Below are positions 1 through 9,841 of a stretch of 64,000 nucleotides of DNA, piece by piece. The position numbers and the translations under genes are program-made. Numbering within the stretch: the stretch's first letter is position 1; each line of letters starts with the position of its first letter. The notes beneath the pieces were generated by a model that searched no databases, was not told the origin of the DNA, and worked only from the letters and a program-made list of their open reading frames with translations. Origin of the DNA: Symbiodinium natans. Its lineage: Eukaryota; Sar; Dinophyceae; Suessiales; Symbiodiniaceae. The stretch covers positions 65,001-129,000 of the forward strand of contig CAJNDS010002101.1 in the NCBI GenBank assembly GCA_905221605.1, in the 5' to 3' direction.

Positions 1-60
1 GCTAGTCGCTGCAGCTCCGAGAGCGCCTCCCGTGTGAAAGTTTAGGGCTTGGAAGCTGAG

Positions 61-190
61 TAGGGTTTAGGGTTTAGGGTTTAGGGTTTAGGGTTTAGGG
101 TTTAGGGTTTAGGGTTTAGGGTTTAGGGTTTAGGGTTTAGGGTTTAGGGTTTAGGGTTTAGGGTTTTGGGTTTTGGGTTTTGGGTTTAGG
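61..190 (+). repeat. Interstitial telomeric array (TTTAGGG)n
   Basis: About 18 head-to-tail TTTAGGG units; the last ones drift to TTTTGGG. The short segment to its left (1-60) is open on the reverse strand but too short to call. Confidence 0.95.
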
Positions 191-192
191 GG

Positions 193-282
193 TACCCTGG
201 CCCAAAGAAGGCTAGTCTTTTATATACTAGGATTCTATATCACCATTAAAAAGGCTAAAGGTTTCCTACCCAGCCCCTAAGT
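193..282. mobile_element. MITE-like element, 90-bp family, copy 1
   Basis: A 90 bp segment starting TACCCTGG and ending CAGCCCCTAAG. Related segments of 90-93 bp lie at 3756, 11760 and 62977. The ends resemble inverted GGGGCTGRGTA, and the body carries AAGGCTA or AAGGTTAACCTT palindromic pieces. No coding capacity, so at most a non-autonomous element. Confidence 0.5.
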
Positions 283-786
283 GAGGGTTTAGGGTGCAGG
301 GCCGGCATTCCCAACAGGCCCGAGGCCACCTTGGGTTGTACTTCGGGTTCTCCATGCGTTTTCAGTTCAGGCTCCTTCCGAACGCCTTCTCTCTGGCAAT
401 AAAAAACAACTCTGAAAGGCTATAAAGAAGAGGTGATTGTCCTGATGACAGCCCTGGACATCCCTGGACGATGGCCCTCCTGAGCCTTTCGACAACTTGT
501 GCCCTGAACACGAAACGCGCCCTCGGCCACTGATGACGCTTCAACCCACTGAGAAACCCTGATAGCCCCAAGAAGCCTAAGCCACTCTAAACCCTTCTTA
601 CAACCGGGCTATGCTTTCCGAAAACCCCATAAACCCTAGACCCTTTAGTTCAGCAACCCTCACACCTCTCAAAGACCTGCAATCCTTAAAGATAGGCACC
701 CCCATAAACCGGGCAGCCCTAGTTGGTGAAACCCCTCAACCCTGCTGCTCTCTACTTTCGGGGGGCTCTACATAAGGGTGTCTCGA

Positions 787-857
787 AACCCTAAACCCTA
801 AACCCCAAACCCTAAACCCCAAACCCTAAACCCTAAACCCTAAACCCTAAACCCTAC
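787..857 (-). repeat. Interstitial telomeric array (CCCTAAA)n
   Basis: About ten CCCTAAA units with occasional CCCCAAA variants. It faces the TTTAGGG tract at 970 across a 112 bp island. Confidence 0.95.
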
Positions 858-969
858 ATGAGGGTTCTGCTGGGCATCCTCGTCTCGATGCGCCTGCTGC
901 GATTGGTTCTCCTCCCAGCTCCGAGCGCCGCCTTGTGGGCCCTCTCGGATCCTTGGAAACTTTTCGGGG
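858..969. CDS. Exon-like island between inverted telomeric arrays
   Basis: This 112 bp island is open in several frames on both strands. On the reverse strand TTTCCAAG followed by GATCC could be an acceptor, and CTCAT followed by GTAGGGTTTAG a donor inside the array. Not recognised, and the strand is undecided. It is listed because its placement matches better supported exon islands further right. Confidence 0.22.
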
Positions 970-1048
970 AGTTAGGGTTTATAGGGTTTAGGGTTATAGG
1001 GTTTAGGGCTTATAGGGTTTAGGGTTTATAGGGTTTAGGGCTTAGGGC
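970..1048 (+). repeat. Degenerate telomeric array (TTTAGGG with TATAGGG variants)
   Basis: TTTAGGG units interleaved with TTTATAGGG variants. Confidence 0.85.
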
Positions 1049-1634
1049 TTGAGTTTTAGGGATCAGGGTTCGCCGTGGTGTCAGGTTCGGGGTTTTTGCT
1101 GCGTCTTTTTGTACGCTTGGTAAAGGCTAGTGGAGGCTTGATGTGGACGTTGGGTTTTTAGGGGATGCTGATCGACACCAAATGCCAGATGCTTCCGAGG
1201 TGTGTCTGAGTATTCAGCACTTCGAACCCAAACGCCGGCACCAGCCAAGCAGCCACCGCAGGTGGTTCGCGGCCGTGCGCTTGAAGACGAGCTGCCTCCA
1301 AGGCCCTAGTGCCTCGCGGTGGGTTTGGTTTGCCCTTTGCCCTAAGCCCCAAACCCCTCTAACCCCCCAACTTTGAAAGAACACCCCAACTTTGAACCCG
1401 AAGCCCCGAAACCTGGAGGGGTCCCAGGGGCTTGGGGTAGCTCCCTCAACCCCTGGTGCAAGCCATTAAGCAACGCTCTGTGCCCCATTCCCAAAATTTC
1501 CCCTCATCACCGAAATTCTCCCCTCTCCCGCAAAAAAAACTTGATCCCTAGATGCTGCAAGTTGCAGGTTCTGCAGCTCATACTCAATGCAATCATACTT
1601 CACAACGATTTCAGAACCATCTCAAAATCATTAC

Positions 1635-1683
1635 CAGGCGCCGGCCGGGGTGACAGCAGCAGCTTCTCCAAGGCCTGCTCTTG
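1635..1683 (-). CDS. Candidate exon, acidic helix-like peptide
   Basis: The reverse strand reads LMDLKQEQALEKLLLSPRP in an open frame through this island. A possible acceptor follows GACCTCAAG at 1684 and a GT donor (GCCTG then GTAATG) lies at 1634. TTTAGGG-type repeats flank it at 1700-1722, so the reverse-strand reading has a CCCTAAA tract upstream of the acceptor. Product unknown. Confidence 0.3.
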
Positions 1684-2386
1684 CTTGAGGTCCATCAGGG
1701 TTTGGGGTTTAGGGTCTAGGGTTTAGGGGGAAGCGCGGGGCATAACACCAGGGCCAAAACGAATATCAATATCGGTTTGGTTGTAGGGTTTAGGGTTCAG
1801 GGCCTAGGTTCTAGAGAAAAAATGAGTTGTAGGAGGGGTCGCAGTGGTTGCTTGGTGAACAGGGCCGAGAATTCTCGACCACACGGGAACGCCGACAAAA
1901 CGCAAGAAAAACTGAAGTGGTAAGCCCCCGAGTCATGTTTCAAACTTCTGACTAGACCCAAGAGTAACCTGGGAATAAAAGGGTGCCCCTCTTTAGAGTG
2001 GGTCCTAGCTGATGCGTAATCCCCACAAAACGTCTGCGACAAAACTGTGATGGGAAAGCCTCTGAGACATGCCTGCTTGCTGATTTGTTTCTGTCCGCTG
2101 TGAGTATCTTTTTCGTTTCGGGGCGTGGGTACGGTGGAAATGTTACACTATTCCGAGGAGATAATCTTCTCATCACATTAGACCATACTTGGGTTTCTAG
2201 ATCTCAGCACAAACCCCACAAGGCCTTCCTTGCTCCCCTCTCCCCCCCACTTCCCACCAGCACCACTTTTTGAGGCCGGGAGGGCGACTTGGCTTCGCAG
2301 CCTTTAGGGTTTAGGGTTCAGGGTTTACGACGCAAAGGGCCCAATGCAGCTCAAAAATCCTGACACGCGCACCCCCTAGGTAAGGC

Positions 2387-2471
2387 CTGCCCATCCATGC
2401 TCGCCACCTCGCGTTCCTCGACTCGGACGAGGGTGTCCCCAGGGCGGATGCCATTGTACTTGTCCCAGAAC
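2387..2471 (-). CDS. Candidate exon encoding part of a PDZ-like domain
   Basis: Between a CCAACCCCAG acceptor and a GC donor (GGCAG then GCCTTA) the reverse strand reads FWDKYNGIRPGDTLVRVEE and continues with REVASMDGQ. The order N-G-I-R-x-G-D-x-L-x-x-V-x-x-x-x-V-x-x-M resembles the central strand-loop-strand of PDZ domains (G-L-x-x-G-D-x-I-x-x-V-N). PDZ domains bind C-terminal peptides of partner proteins. Only this piece is visible, and flanking exons were not identified. GC donors are known in dinoflagellates. Confidence 0.45.
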
Positions 2472-2543
2472 CTGGGGTTGGACTTGGGAGTTGTGCCGCT
2501 TCGACTTCTTTTTCCACCCGTATATGACATGTAGGGGCCTTTT

Positions 2544-2630
2544 TTGTTAGAATAGGGTTCTGGGGGTTTTCATGGTATGCCTATAAAGGGACCGTAAGGG
2601 AATACTATTCGTACTTCTTCCGACCCCTAA
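2544..2630 (+). mobile_element. Short dispersed element, AAAGGGACC family, copy 1
   Basis: Contains TATAAAGGGACCGTAAGGG followed by AATACTATTCGTACTTCTTCC-like sequence. The same core occurs on the reverse strand near 5085-5150 and on the forward strand near 60530-60600, where a long G-run precedes it. Non-coding. Confidence 0.4.
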
Positions 2631-2869
2631 ATTAGCTGGATGAATCGGTTCGCTGGAGTCGAGTGCGGAATGACTGAACAAAACCACTCTACTCTTGAGC
2701 GCGTTGCTGCAGATTCACCACCCGCAAAAGGTGCAGGGGATGAATCAAGATCCAACATAAACCGTCATGACAAAAAAACACATCATGCAGACACACGCAT
2801 CCCCCACTTCATATTCAAGATTCGAAACCTGACATCCTCACACAACGCACAACACCCAAAGCTATGCTA

Positions 2870-3064
2870 AAAACCCCAAAAACCCTATAAGCGCTATAAA
2901 CCCTAAAAACCCCAAAACCCTGTAAACCCCTATAAACCCTATAAAACCATACAGCCGATAAACCCTAAACCCTAAACCCGAAACCCTAAACCCTAAACCC
3001 TATAAACCCTAAACCCTAAACCCTAAACCCTAAACCCAAAACCCTAAACCCTAAACCCTAAACC
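2870..3064 (-). repeat. Interstitial telomeric array (CCCTAAA)n, left part degenerate
   Basis: The left 80 bp are AACCCTATA-type variants; the right part is regular CCCTAAA. Confidence 0.92.
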
Positions 3065-3187
3065 AGGCGACTCCAGGGCCGCGGGCACCGCACTCTCCAC
3101 CTCTACCTGCCAAGTCTGGGCCGGGATGTGGGCCTCGGCTTTGAGGTCCATGGCTACTCTTCTTTAAGTGGGGGTTAGAGAAGTTAT
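3065..3187. CDS. Exon-like island between inverted telomeric arrays
   Basis: The reverse strand reads MDLKAEAHIPAQTWQVEVES, continuing to a CCTG-GTTTAG junction. The forward strand is also open (GRGHRTLHLYLPSLGRDVG). Both could end at splice sites made from the arrays, so the strand cannot be decided by eye. Product unknown. Confidence 0.3.
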
Positions 3188-3364
3188 GGTTTGGGTTTAG
3201 GGTTTAGGGTTTAGGGTTTAGGGTTTAGGGTTTAGGGTTTAGGGTTTAGGGTTTAGGGTTTAGGGTTTAGGGTTTAGGGTTTAGGGTTTAGGGTTTAGGG
3301 TTTAGGATGGTTTATGGTTTAGGGTTTAGGGTTTCGGGTTTAGGGTTTAGAGTTTCGGGTTTAG
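3188..3364 (+). repeat. Long interstitial telomeric array (TTTAGGG)n
   Basis: About 24 units, nearly perfect until the last 60 bp. Confidence 0.95.
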
Positions 3365-3519
3365 ACTTTTTTGAGGGGGAACCGGGGGGGTGGGGAAACT
3401 GGGTGTCCTGTATTCTTACGGTAGTTACAAGGTCCGGTCCTTATTCCGGGACCTGAATTTGAAAAACAAACAGAATGAACCCCCCACCCCTCTCAAGACC
3501 CCTTTGTGGCATCCCTTAA

Positions 3520-3612
3520 GACCCTAAACCCCTAAACTCTAAACCCTACACTTTAAACCCTAAACCCTAAACCCTAAACCCTTAACCCTGAACCCTAAAC
3601 CCTAAACCTTAA
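3520..3612 (-). repeat. Interstitial telomeric array (CCCTAAA)n
   Basis: About 12 units with scattered substitutions. Confidence 0.9.
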
Positions 3613-3755
3613 GCCGCCCCAATTTTCGGAAGTTCCTGTATGATTTTGGGAAGCCGACGGCTGCAGAAGCTTCTCGGCGAAGGGGCCGTTCTGGGATTTT
3701 GGGGAAGTTGCCGGTGTACCTCGAACCGTAAGGCTCTAAGTACCTAGTTGCTGAG

Positions 3756-3846
3756 TACCCTGGCCTAAAAAGGTTAACCTTTTCAATTATGGTAGAACTG
3801 TATATACCCCAAAAGGTTAAATGTTATCTACTCAGATACTAAGAGT
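3756..3846. mobile_element. MITE-like element, 90-bp family, copy 2
   Basis: Starts TACCCTGGCC and contains AAAAGGTTAACCTTTT. It ends near ACTCAGATACTAAG, and CTGAGTA occurs inverted at the two ends. Same length and layout as the copies at 193, 11760 and 62977. Confidence 0.5.
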
Positions 3847-4109
3847 ATGTAGATAAGACTTTCTTTGGGGTTCAAGAATGCCTTGATGCATACTTTTGGG
3901 TCCGACGTCTGTTAAAGAATGCCTACCGTGGCTTAAAGGGAAGTCGCAACAAGCCTAAAACCCCAAAGGATCTGTCATTAGGCATGCTTGGTGGTTCGTG
4001 GTGCTCGCAAACTGGCGATCGCAAGTGCCGGAATGGGGGCTGAGCGCTTGGGATGCCACTTGGTAGCCCAGGAACCAGGTGCCCTCTTTGGGGTTGGTTG
4101 CTTTGCAAG

Positions 4110-4182
4110 AGAACCCTAAACCCTAAACCCTGAACATTCCCAAACCCTAAACCCTCCCAAACCCTAAACCCTAAACCCCCAC
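4110..4182 (-). repeat. Interstitial telomeric arrays (CCCTAAA)n
   Basis: Three short CCCTAAA runs separated by CCCAAA spacers. Confidence 0.88.
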
Positions 4183-4186
4183 TGGG

Positions 4187-4340
4187 CCACCAAGGCCAGG
4201 GGGCTCCGACTCTTCGGTTGTAGACTTAAACTTAGCTGAGGGCACCAAAACCTTAACGAACATGTACCGAAGAAGATGCTTTAAATGCCCAGTCTCCGGG
4301 TGAAGGATCAGCCGCAAACCTTCTGCCAATTCCAACGGCT
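4187..4340 (-). CDS. Low-confidence exon candidate
   Basis: Reverse-strand open frame including LELAEGLRLILHPETGHLKH and ending at GTGGGG followed by GTTTAGGG. Plausible amino-acid composition but no recognised family. The left CCCTAAA run would supply the donor on this strand. Confidence 0.25.
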
Positions 4341-4439
4341 TTCCGCAACAACGGCAGATGCATCTCAAAAAGAGGAAGGTTTCGATCACGTGCACACCGG
4401 CACCCCATATCGTCACAAGCATAACATAACCTACTGGAC

Positions 4440-5170
4440 TGCCGCTGTCACACTATATACCACATAGCCCAATACAAGATGTTCAAACTTAACAAAACAT
4501 TGAGGACACATGTAGCTCGACATGGCAAACCATGCGCTGGCCCCCACCCACAGTTGGACTTACACGGATGAGCACGCAAATACGTACGCGCATATGCACG
4601 TATAACCGCGTCAAGATGTGCACCAGCATGTTACAGAATAGTGAGGGCATGCATGTGCACTTTTGATCCAACAACGTACGCATACATAAAGGTACACATA
4701 CACATGCAGCAAGTGGTTTCGTTGCAGAAAATTCCGTTCCAACACGTACATGCAGCTACATCTCCAGTCCGCATCAGCATGTGTGAGCCGCCACATACAG
4801 ATCTACATGCAAACCCACACCCAAAAACGTCACACAGAACTCCTTCGTTCGTTCCTTCATTCCTTCCTTGAGCTTTTGCAGTTTTAGATTGAAGTATAAT
4901 GAAAAGCTATGCTTTGTGCTACACACGACCGCACAACAAAATGCACGTACCTCAGCTCACGAACGACCCGCCTACCTACATACCTACTTACCTACCTTAT
5001 AACGACACTACAGCAGTGCACATGCTTGTGCGCGCGTACGGGCGTGTGCATACATGCTCAGCTGCCACAGCATACTGTAGGGGTCAGAAATTACTAATCG
5101 TGTTCCCTTATGGTCCCTTTATAACTATGCTATAATAACCCCCAAAACTCTGCTCTAATTGTTCAGGCCC
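4440..5170. other. Non-coding-looking stretch, rich in CATG and ACAT words
   Basis: Simple-sequence bias (ACATACACATGC, CCTACCTACATACC) makes the short ORFs here unconvincing. The only structured item is the inverted AAAGGGACC-family copy near 5085-5150. Confidence 0.4.
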
Positions 5171-5599
5171 CTGTGGGTTCTCAAGCCTGCGCCCCAACCT
5201 TTAGCCGAAGCCAGAGCTATCCGGGCCTTCTAGCCTCAACTCCCACAAAGCCCCATGCCCCTACTATGGCCCTTGGCGATTGTGCGGAGAACATAAGGAC
5301 TCAAAAGAAGTTAGCTTTCGGGGGTCTGAACTTCAGAAATTCAACAGGCGACGTCCTGTCCTGCCATGGCAGCTCTACAGTGCAGTGATTGATCTGGTGA
5401 TTTCGCGTTCAGCCCCAGCCCCAAAATCAAAGCTCAACACGTGGCTGCCTGGGCTTGAAGTTCCAGACTGTGTTGGATTGTTGAGCATTCAGTTCAGGCC
5501 GAGGTGTCAAGCCTGCAAGTCTATAAACCGATTTTAGGATCAGGGGGCTACCTGCCAAACCCAGGTGTCAGTAAAATCTGCTCGGAACTCTTTTTGTTG

Positions 5600-6800
5600 G
5601 CATTTCCGCTCTTTCCGCCTGTTTCCGCTCTTTCCCCCCAAAAATGAAGATTTAAGAAAAGCAGCCTTCCGCTAAAAATGCTCGAAACCCGTGCTGTTAC
5701 ATGCCCAAAAACGCGCGAATGCAGTTTTTTGAAACAGCTTCGGAGGACTGATCAGGGCTTGTCTTGGGCTTGTGTAGGGCTCAGGATAGTCCTTTCTAGG
5801 CCTTCCTGACTGAAGATTTTGGCTGACAATACCCCTCCATACACTAGATATCCACCGCGAACACCATGCATATGATACATGAGCGGATACATATATCAAA
5901 TGTCACACTTCCTTATAATCGCAGCTATCTTTCCTTTCAACTTGTACATGACAAAGATGAGGGAGCGCCGGGATGAAACTGTTTTCAATACCAACAATAA
6001 GTCCCCTGTAAACCGCATGCTCTCTGAACCATAGAAACAAAGCTCAAGGGAGTTGAATGGGTTTAGGATGTTTTCGGACGGCTGCTGGGATATGATTTTA
6101 GGCCAGAGAAGAGGAGCAGGGGGTGGGGTGGTCAAGTTCCGCTCTTTCGGGATATTGGTTTGTGGGGGATTCCGGGGATTTCCGCTCTTTTGACGCGGAT
6201 TTCCGCTCTATTGACGCCGATTTCCGCTCTTTGAAGCGCGCAGGTTTTAATCAACATTGGCTATATTTCCGGCCGTTTCCAGACACGGGTCACAGCACTG
6301 CAGTGGCTGCACGTCCAAGGTCCAGTTCTGGATGCGTGTCGACAAAGAGATTGGAGAATTTAGGTGTTTTTCATGGTTTTAAAATTTTATCGGGTTTTCG
6401 AGAGTCGAGAGATCACGAGAAACCCATTAAAGGAACTGTAAAAAAACAATCGTTCTTGCTGTTGACTAATCTTAATAGAACTCGTGCGCTCCTTACAACT
6501 CTATGAAAAATACTATTAAGAGCACTCCCATACTCCGTAATCGGTCTCATGACACCTTAGCTAATCCTTTAAGACTCTGTTAACGCCTGGTCTGGACTCA
6601 TCACTCCTTCCTCACTGACAACCTACTCAATCGATAAACAAGCAGCATTGGCTAGGGAGGCCGGCGCTCGCGCAACATTCCAATCAAGCCGAACCTGAAA
6701 GAATGGCTCGCAACACACTTCGGAAACCACAGAAAAACGCTCTCACAAAACCTTGCGATGGCAGGTATTTCAAGCGTTCCGCACATTTCCGCTCTGAGTG
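5600..6800. repeat. Dispersed TTCCGCTCTTT motif cluster
   Basis: TTTCCGCTCTTT or close variants recur near 5607, 5627, 6137, 6179, 6203, 6221 and 6785. Three of them form a local tandem with a GACGCSGATTTCCGC spacer. Nothing else recognised in this gene-poor interval. Confidence 0.5.
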
Positions 6801-6967
6801 GCCGAAAACGACTTTTTCATCTCATAAACATTTTTCTCCAGAAGAACTTTTATTCTGCAGCAAAGGGTTTGGCAGGTAGGGTTTACGGTTTCCGGGAGGA
6901 CTCAGGGGTGCTGTAGGCTAAGTTCCCTTCTTGGGGACAAAGCTCAAACTTCCATAAGCATGTGCGC

Positions 6968-6994
6968 CAACCCTAAACCCTAAACCCTAAACCC
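6968..6994 (-). repeat. Short telomeric run (CCCTAAA)n
   Basis: Almost four CCCTAAA units. Confidence 0.85.
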
Positions 6995-7428
6995 TTTTGA
7001 ACCCAGGCTCGGACAAGCTTGCTGGGAGTCCCGCCAAGCCAACCCCTCATTCAGGGCAGACCCGAAAAGCGATGCAGCCAAGGGACTTGTGCCTCCGGCA
7101 CCACTGAGCAGGACAGGAGGACAGCATGAACCATCCACATGACTCGAGTCCATTCTTGCAAGAACTCTCGATGAATATACAGCACATCAGCTGAGGCAAT
7201 CAAATCAATCGCCCACAAACTAGGTTGCAGCATCTTCAAAAAAGGGACAAGACGAATTACTTCCTCAACCGGCCAAATGCACGGCTTCCGATCTAGCCAG
7301 CATCAGTCCTGCAGGAAGCACCACACTCGTGAGTAGGTGCGGAACTCATGTTCACGATTGTCTGAGAAGACTGCCAGAAGGAGTTCTTCAGGGCATGAAA
7401 GGTACGCAAATTAGCATCCGAAATCGCA

Positions 7429-8091
7429 CTAGGGATTTAATGACTCCGCATTCGCATTCAAGCGCGCTTGGCGGCGAGCTGTCTTCTGAGCAAGTCGTTG
7501 TGCTTTATGTTGGGCCCGAAGAACACACAAATCATCTGGAGCACAAGAAGACGGTATAGGCAACGATGAGCCCGTTGAACAAGTAGGGGGAAGGCTTGTG
7601 CAACCTCCAACTATTGACCGGCGGCCCACCTCCGTAGAACTCACACCACTCTCCACGGTCTCAGCACGTCGTCCAGCAGCCTCAAGTGTTTCCAATCGAT
7701 ACTGTAAGGCACGGAGTGATTCCTGGGCACTAGACACGACATTCTCAGTGATCTTTTCCAAGAGGGCTCTGCATTCTTCCTGTGACAGCATCTCCTCCGA
7801 TGTCTGAACCGACGTGTCAGTCTGTATTGCCTGGCAACCACCACACGACTCTGCCTGAGGAGCCATTGGACTCTGGTACACTGCATTCAGCTGCGGCATC
7901 GGAGCGTTCCCAAAGCCCAGAGAAGCATGTAGGCTGATAGGTACTCGGATGTCCTCCTGTGGATGTGCAAGAGAGTACAGAATTTGCCATAGACCTGTTG
8001 CCACATCATGTCGACCTTCTTTTCTTGCCAAACGAACACTAAACCCCAAGCACGCGCATAGCTGTTTTGTGTTGACCCATCGCAGGCACAA
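7429..8091 (-). CDS. Hypothetical protein segment with predicted coiled coil
   Basis: The longest open frame in the left mosaic region: about 220 codons, ending in a TAG at 7429. A heptad-like stretch (SQEECRALLEKITENVVSS, then ESLRALQYRLETLEAAG) suggests a coiled coil, followed by a Ser-rich linker and a basic tail (KTARRQARLNANAESLNP). The left edge of the frame has no ATG, only a TTG codon, so the true start is either internal or the frame continues from an upstream exon on the same strand. Not recognised. Orientation agrees with the other reverse-strand exons. Confidence 0.4.
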   Translation of the reverse strand: MCLRWVNTKQLCACLGFSVRLARKEGRHDVATGLWQILYSLAHPQEDIRVPISLHASLGFGNAPMPQLNAVYQSPMAPQAESCGGCQAIQTDTSVQTSEEMLSQEECRALLEKITENVVSSAQESLRALQYRLETLEAAGRRAETVESGVSSTEVGRRSIVGGCTSLPPTCSTGSSLPIPSSCAPDDLCVLRAQHKAQRLAQKTARRQARLNANAESLNP

Positions 8092-8158
8092 CGAGGGACC
8101 AACTCTAATTAGGGAAAACTATACACAAATACTCATTTGAGTCTCGTAGCCAAACCTT

Positions 8159-8172
8159 GAGCCGTAGCCATT
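8159..8172 (+). other. Possible relict of dinoflagellate spliced leader
   Basis: The 12-mer GCCGTAGCCATT matches the first part of the dinoflagellate spliced leader (DCCGUAGCCAUUUUGGCUCAAG). It then runs into CTAAACCC instead of TTGGCTCAAG. The CTTGAGCC just before it happens to be the reverse complement of the leader 3' end. No adjacent forward-strand gene was identified. Confidence 0.3.
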
Positions 8173-8227
8173 CTAAACCCTAAGCCTAAACCCTAAACCC
8201 TAAACCCCAAACCCCCAAACCCTAAAC
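8172..8227 (-). repeat. Interstitial telomeric array (CCCTAAA)n
   Basis: About seven units. On the reverse strand its edge gives the GTTTAGG donor of the exon at 8228. Confidence 0.92.
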
Positions 8228-8326
8228 TTCCTGAACATGGTCGGCCAAGAGGCCCAGGAACTGGAGGAACTCTCTACCGCCACCCTGGTGCCGGCGATGT
8301 GCGAAGCTCCCAAACTCCTCCTCGGC
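8228..8326 (-). CDS. Candidate internal exon, 33 codons, telomeric donor
   Basis: Exactly 99 nt between CGCAAACAG (acceptor) and GTTTAGGG (donor in the flanking array), open in phase 0 to phase 0. It includes GREFLQFLGLLADHVQE, which looks like an amphipathic helix. The forward strand is also open (EELSTATLVPAMCEAPK) but needs a less exact fit. Family not recognised. It is one of the cleanest cases of an exon ending exactly where the telomeric repeat starts. Confidence 0.45.
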
Positions 8327-8335
8327 CTGTTTGCG

Positions 8336-8515
8336 TTTGGGGTTTTGGGATTTGGGGTTTAGGGGTTTAGGGGTTTACGGGTTTAGGGGTTTAGGGTTTT
8401 AGGGCTTAGGTTTTGGGGTTTTAGGGGTTTAGGGGTTTAGGGGGTTACGGGGTTTTGGGGGTTTAGAGGTTTAGGGGTTTAGGGGTTTGAGGGGTTTAGG
8501 GGCTTAGGGTTTAGG
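8336..8515 (+). repeat. Variant telomeric array (TTTAGGGG / TTTTGGGG)
   Basis: Roughly 20 units, most with an extra G, unlike the neighbouring perfect TTTAGGG arrays. Confidence 0.88.
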
Positions 8516-8530
8516 GTCAGATTCTTGCTT

Positions 8531-8640
8531 TGGGGACCAAATGAACCCTATAATTGGGGTCATCCATATACACTATACTAGTACAATTCTGATAAAGGTA
8601 CATCTAAATACAATATGCTACTGGGGGTTGATTTAAGGTT
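8531..8640 (+). mobile_element. Short dispersed element, GGGGACCAAA family, copy 1
   Basis: Begins TTTGGGGACCAAATGAACC and continues CTATAATTGGGGTCAT. The same opening occurs at 53268 (followed by a 21-G run) and in reduced form at 58450. Non-coding. Confidence 0.4.
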
Positions 8641-8948
8641 TCCCAGGTTATACGTGCCCAAGCTTCCTGCAACCCGACGCGCCTTAGGTGGGACGGTCAC
8701 GCGCGCCAGGAGACTGGGTTCCGAACCCATGGTCCTTTGAGAGGGAGTTCGTAGGGTTTAGGGTTTAATATAGGGTTAAGGTGCAGGGCTTCGGATTAAA
8801 AACATTTGGGATTTCGCACAAAGTTTGGGTCAGGTCTGGAACAACACGGGAATAGTACTACACCGAAACATTTTTGCAATGCTAGTTTCTGGAATAAACC
8901 CTAAACTTGAAGCCCTAACCCGTGTGGCTGTAGCGCCTATATGATATA

Positions 8949-8986
<38 letters not shown>

Positions 8987-9122
8987 AACCTACAACAGTT
9001 TACCAAGTCCAGTCCTGTCGGGCGAGAGGCCATCAACACTCCGAGGCCTCGGCCGTGCGCCACACCGCAGCATCTCAGGGCATCCCAAAATCGCCGGCTG
9101 CAAGATGAGCGCAGGAAAACAT

Positions 9123-9178
9123 AAACCCTAAACCCTAAACCCTAAACCCTAAACCCTAAACCCTAAACCCTAAACCCC
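9123..9178 (-). repeat. Interstitial telomeric array (CCCTAAA)n
   Basis: Eight perfect units. The upstream 8940-8990 stretch is a TATATA/CACATA microsatellite. Confidence 0.95.
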
Positions 9179-9179
9179 C

Positions 9180-9262
9180 CGAGGTTGAAGCGAGGCGTAG
9201 CCCGGCCATCGTGCATGCTGCGGGGAGGAGCCTTCAGAAGCAGCTCCTCCGGAGCAGTCTCT
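9180..9262. CDS. Exon-like island between inverted telomeric arrays
   Basis: The reverse strand reads ETAPEELLLKAPPRSMHDG onward to a GGGG-GTTTAG junction. The forward strand reads EVEARRSPAIVHAAGRSLQ to CTCTC-GTTTAG. Both are open across the island. Not recognised. Confidence 0.3.
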
Positions 9263-9267
9263 CTCGT

Positions 9268-9382
9268 TTAGGGTTTAGGGTTTAGGTTTAGGGTTTAGGG
9301 TTTATAGGGTCTATAGGGTCTATAGGGTCTATAGGGTTTATAGGGTTTATAGGGTTTAGGGTTTAGGGTGTAGGGTGTTCCC
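9268..9382 (+). repeat. Interstitial telomeric array with TCTATAGGG variants
   Basis: Perfect TTTAGGG units bracket a block of homogeneous GTCTATAGG-type variants, suggesting local amplification of a mutated unit. Confidence 0.9.
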
Positions 9383-9487
9383 AGAAAGATGCCCTGAAAC
9401 TTTCAATCCTAAACATTCAAGCTCTGTAAATCCCTGATCCCCAAGTCCCCTTACACCCTCAACTTCCCCCCAAAATACCACAAGAGG

Positions 9488-9544
9488 CTAAACCCTAAAC
9501 CCTAAACCCTAAACCCTAAACCCTAAACCCTAAACCCTAAAAAC
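9488..9544 (-). repeat. Interstitial telomeric array (CCCTAAA)n
   Basis: About seven units plus AAAACC. Confidence 0.93.
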
Positions 9545-9609
9545 CTAAGTCATCCTCCCAGCGCCGGACTCCTCCAAGACCGGAGCTGGTGGCCGCATCG
9601 GCCACCCTC
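9545..9609 (-). CDS. Candidate internal exon with telomeric donor
   Basis: 65 nt between TTCGAACCCAG (acceptor) and GTTTTTAGGG (donor within the array). It reads RVADAATSSGLGGVRRWEDD in the open frame. The forward strand is open in part as well (APDSSKTGAGGRIGHPPGF). Family unknown. Confidence 0.35.
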
Positions 9610-9632
9610 CTGGGTTCGAAGACCGATTGAGG

Positions 9633-9727
9633 GGGTTTAGGGTTTAGGGTTTAGGGTTTAGGGTTTAGGATTTAGGGTTTAGGGCTTAGGGTGCAGGGTT
9701 TAGGGTTTAGGGTTTTAGGGTTTAGGG
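9633..9727 (+). repeat. Interstitial telomeric array (TTTAGGG)n
   Basis: About 12 units, mostly perfect. Confidence 0.93.
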
Positions 9728-9739
9728 CAGCCCCGAAAC

Positions 9740-9822
9740 TTGGGATGTTCCTCCTTACACTAACGATTGTAGTACCACCCCATCCCTCTTAAGGACTGTT
9801 AGTAGAAGTGGGCACATCCCAA
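9740..9822. mobile_element. MITE, TTGGGATGT family, copy 1
   Basis: An 83 bp element with terminal inverted repeats TTGGGATG and CATCCCAA. Internal CTTACACTAACG and CTTAAGGACTGTTAGTAG are imperfectly inverted. The same ends and internal words occur at 12468 and, degenerate, at 12913 and 58130. No coding capacity. Confidence 0.6.
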
Positions 9823-9841
9823 CCCGAAACCCTGAAGTTTC

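Noticed and set aside
1-190. True chromosome end because of the TTTAGGG array
   Set aside because: Dozens of arrays occur in both orientations through the whole window, so they are interstitial.
8228-8334. Forward-strand gene start (MVGQEAQELEEL...) in this island
   Set aside because: The reverse-strand frame fits both splice sites exactly over 33 codons and matches the strand of neighbouring exons.
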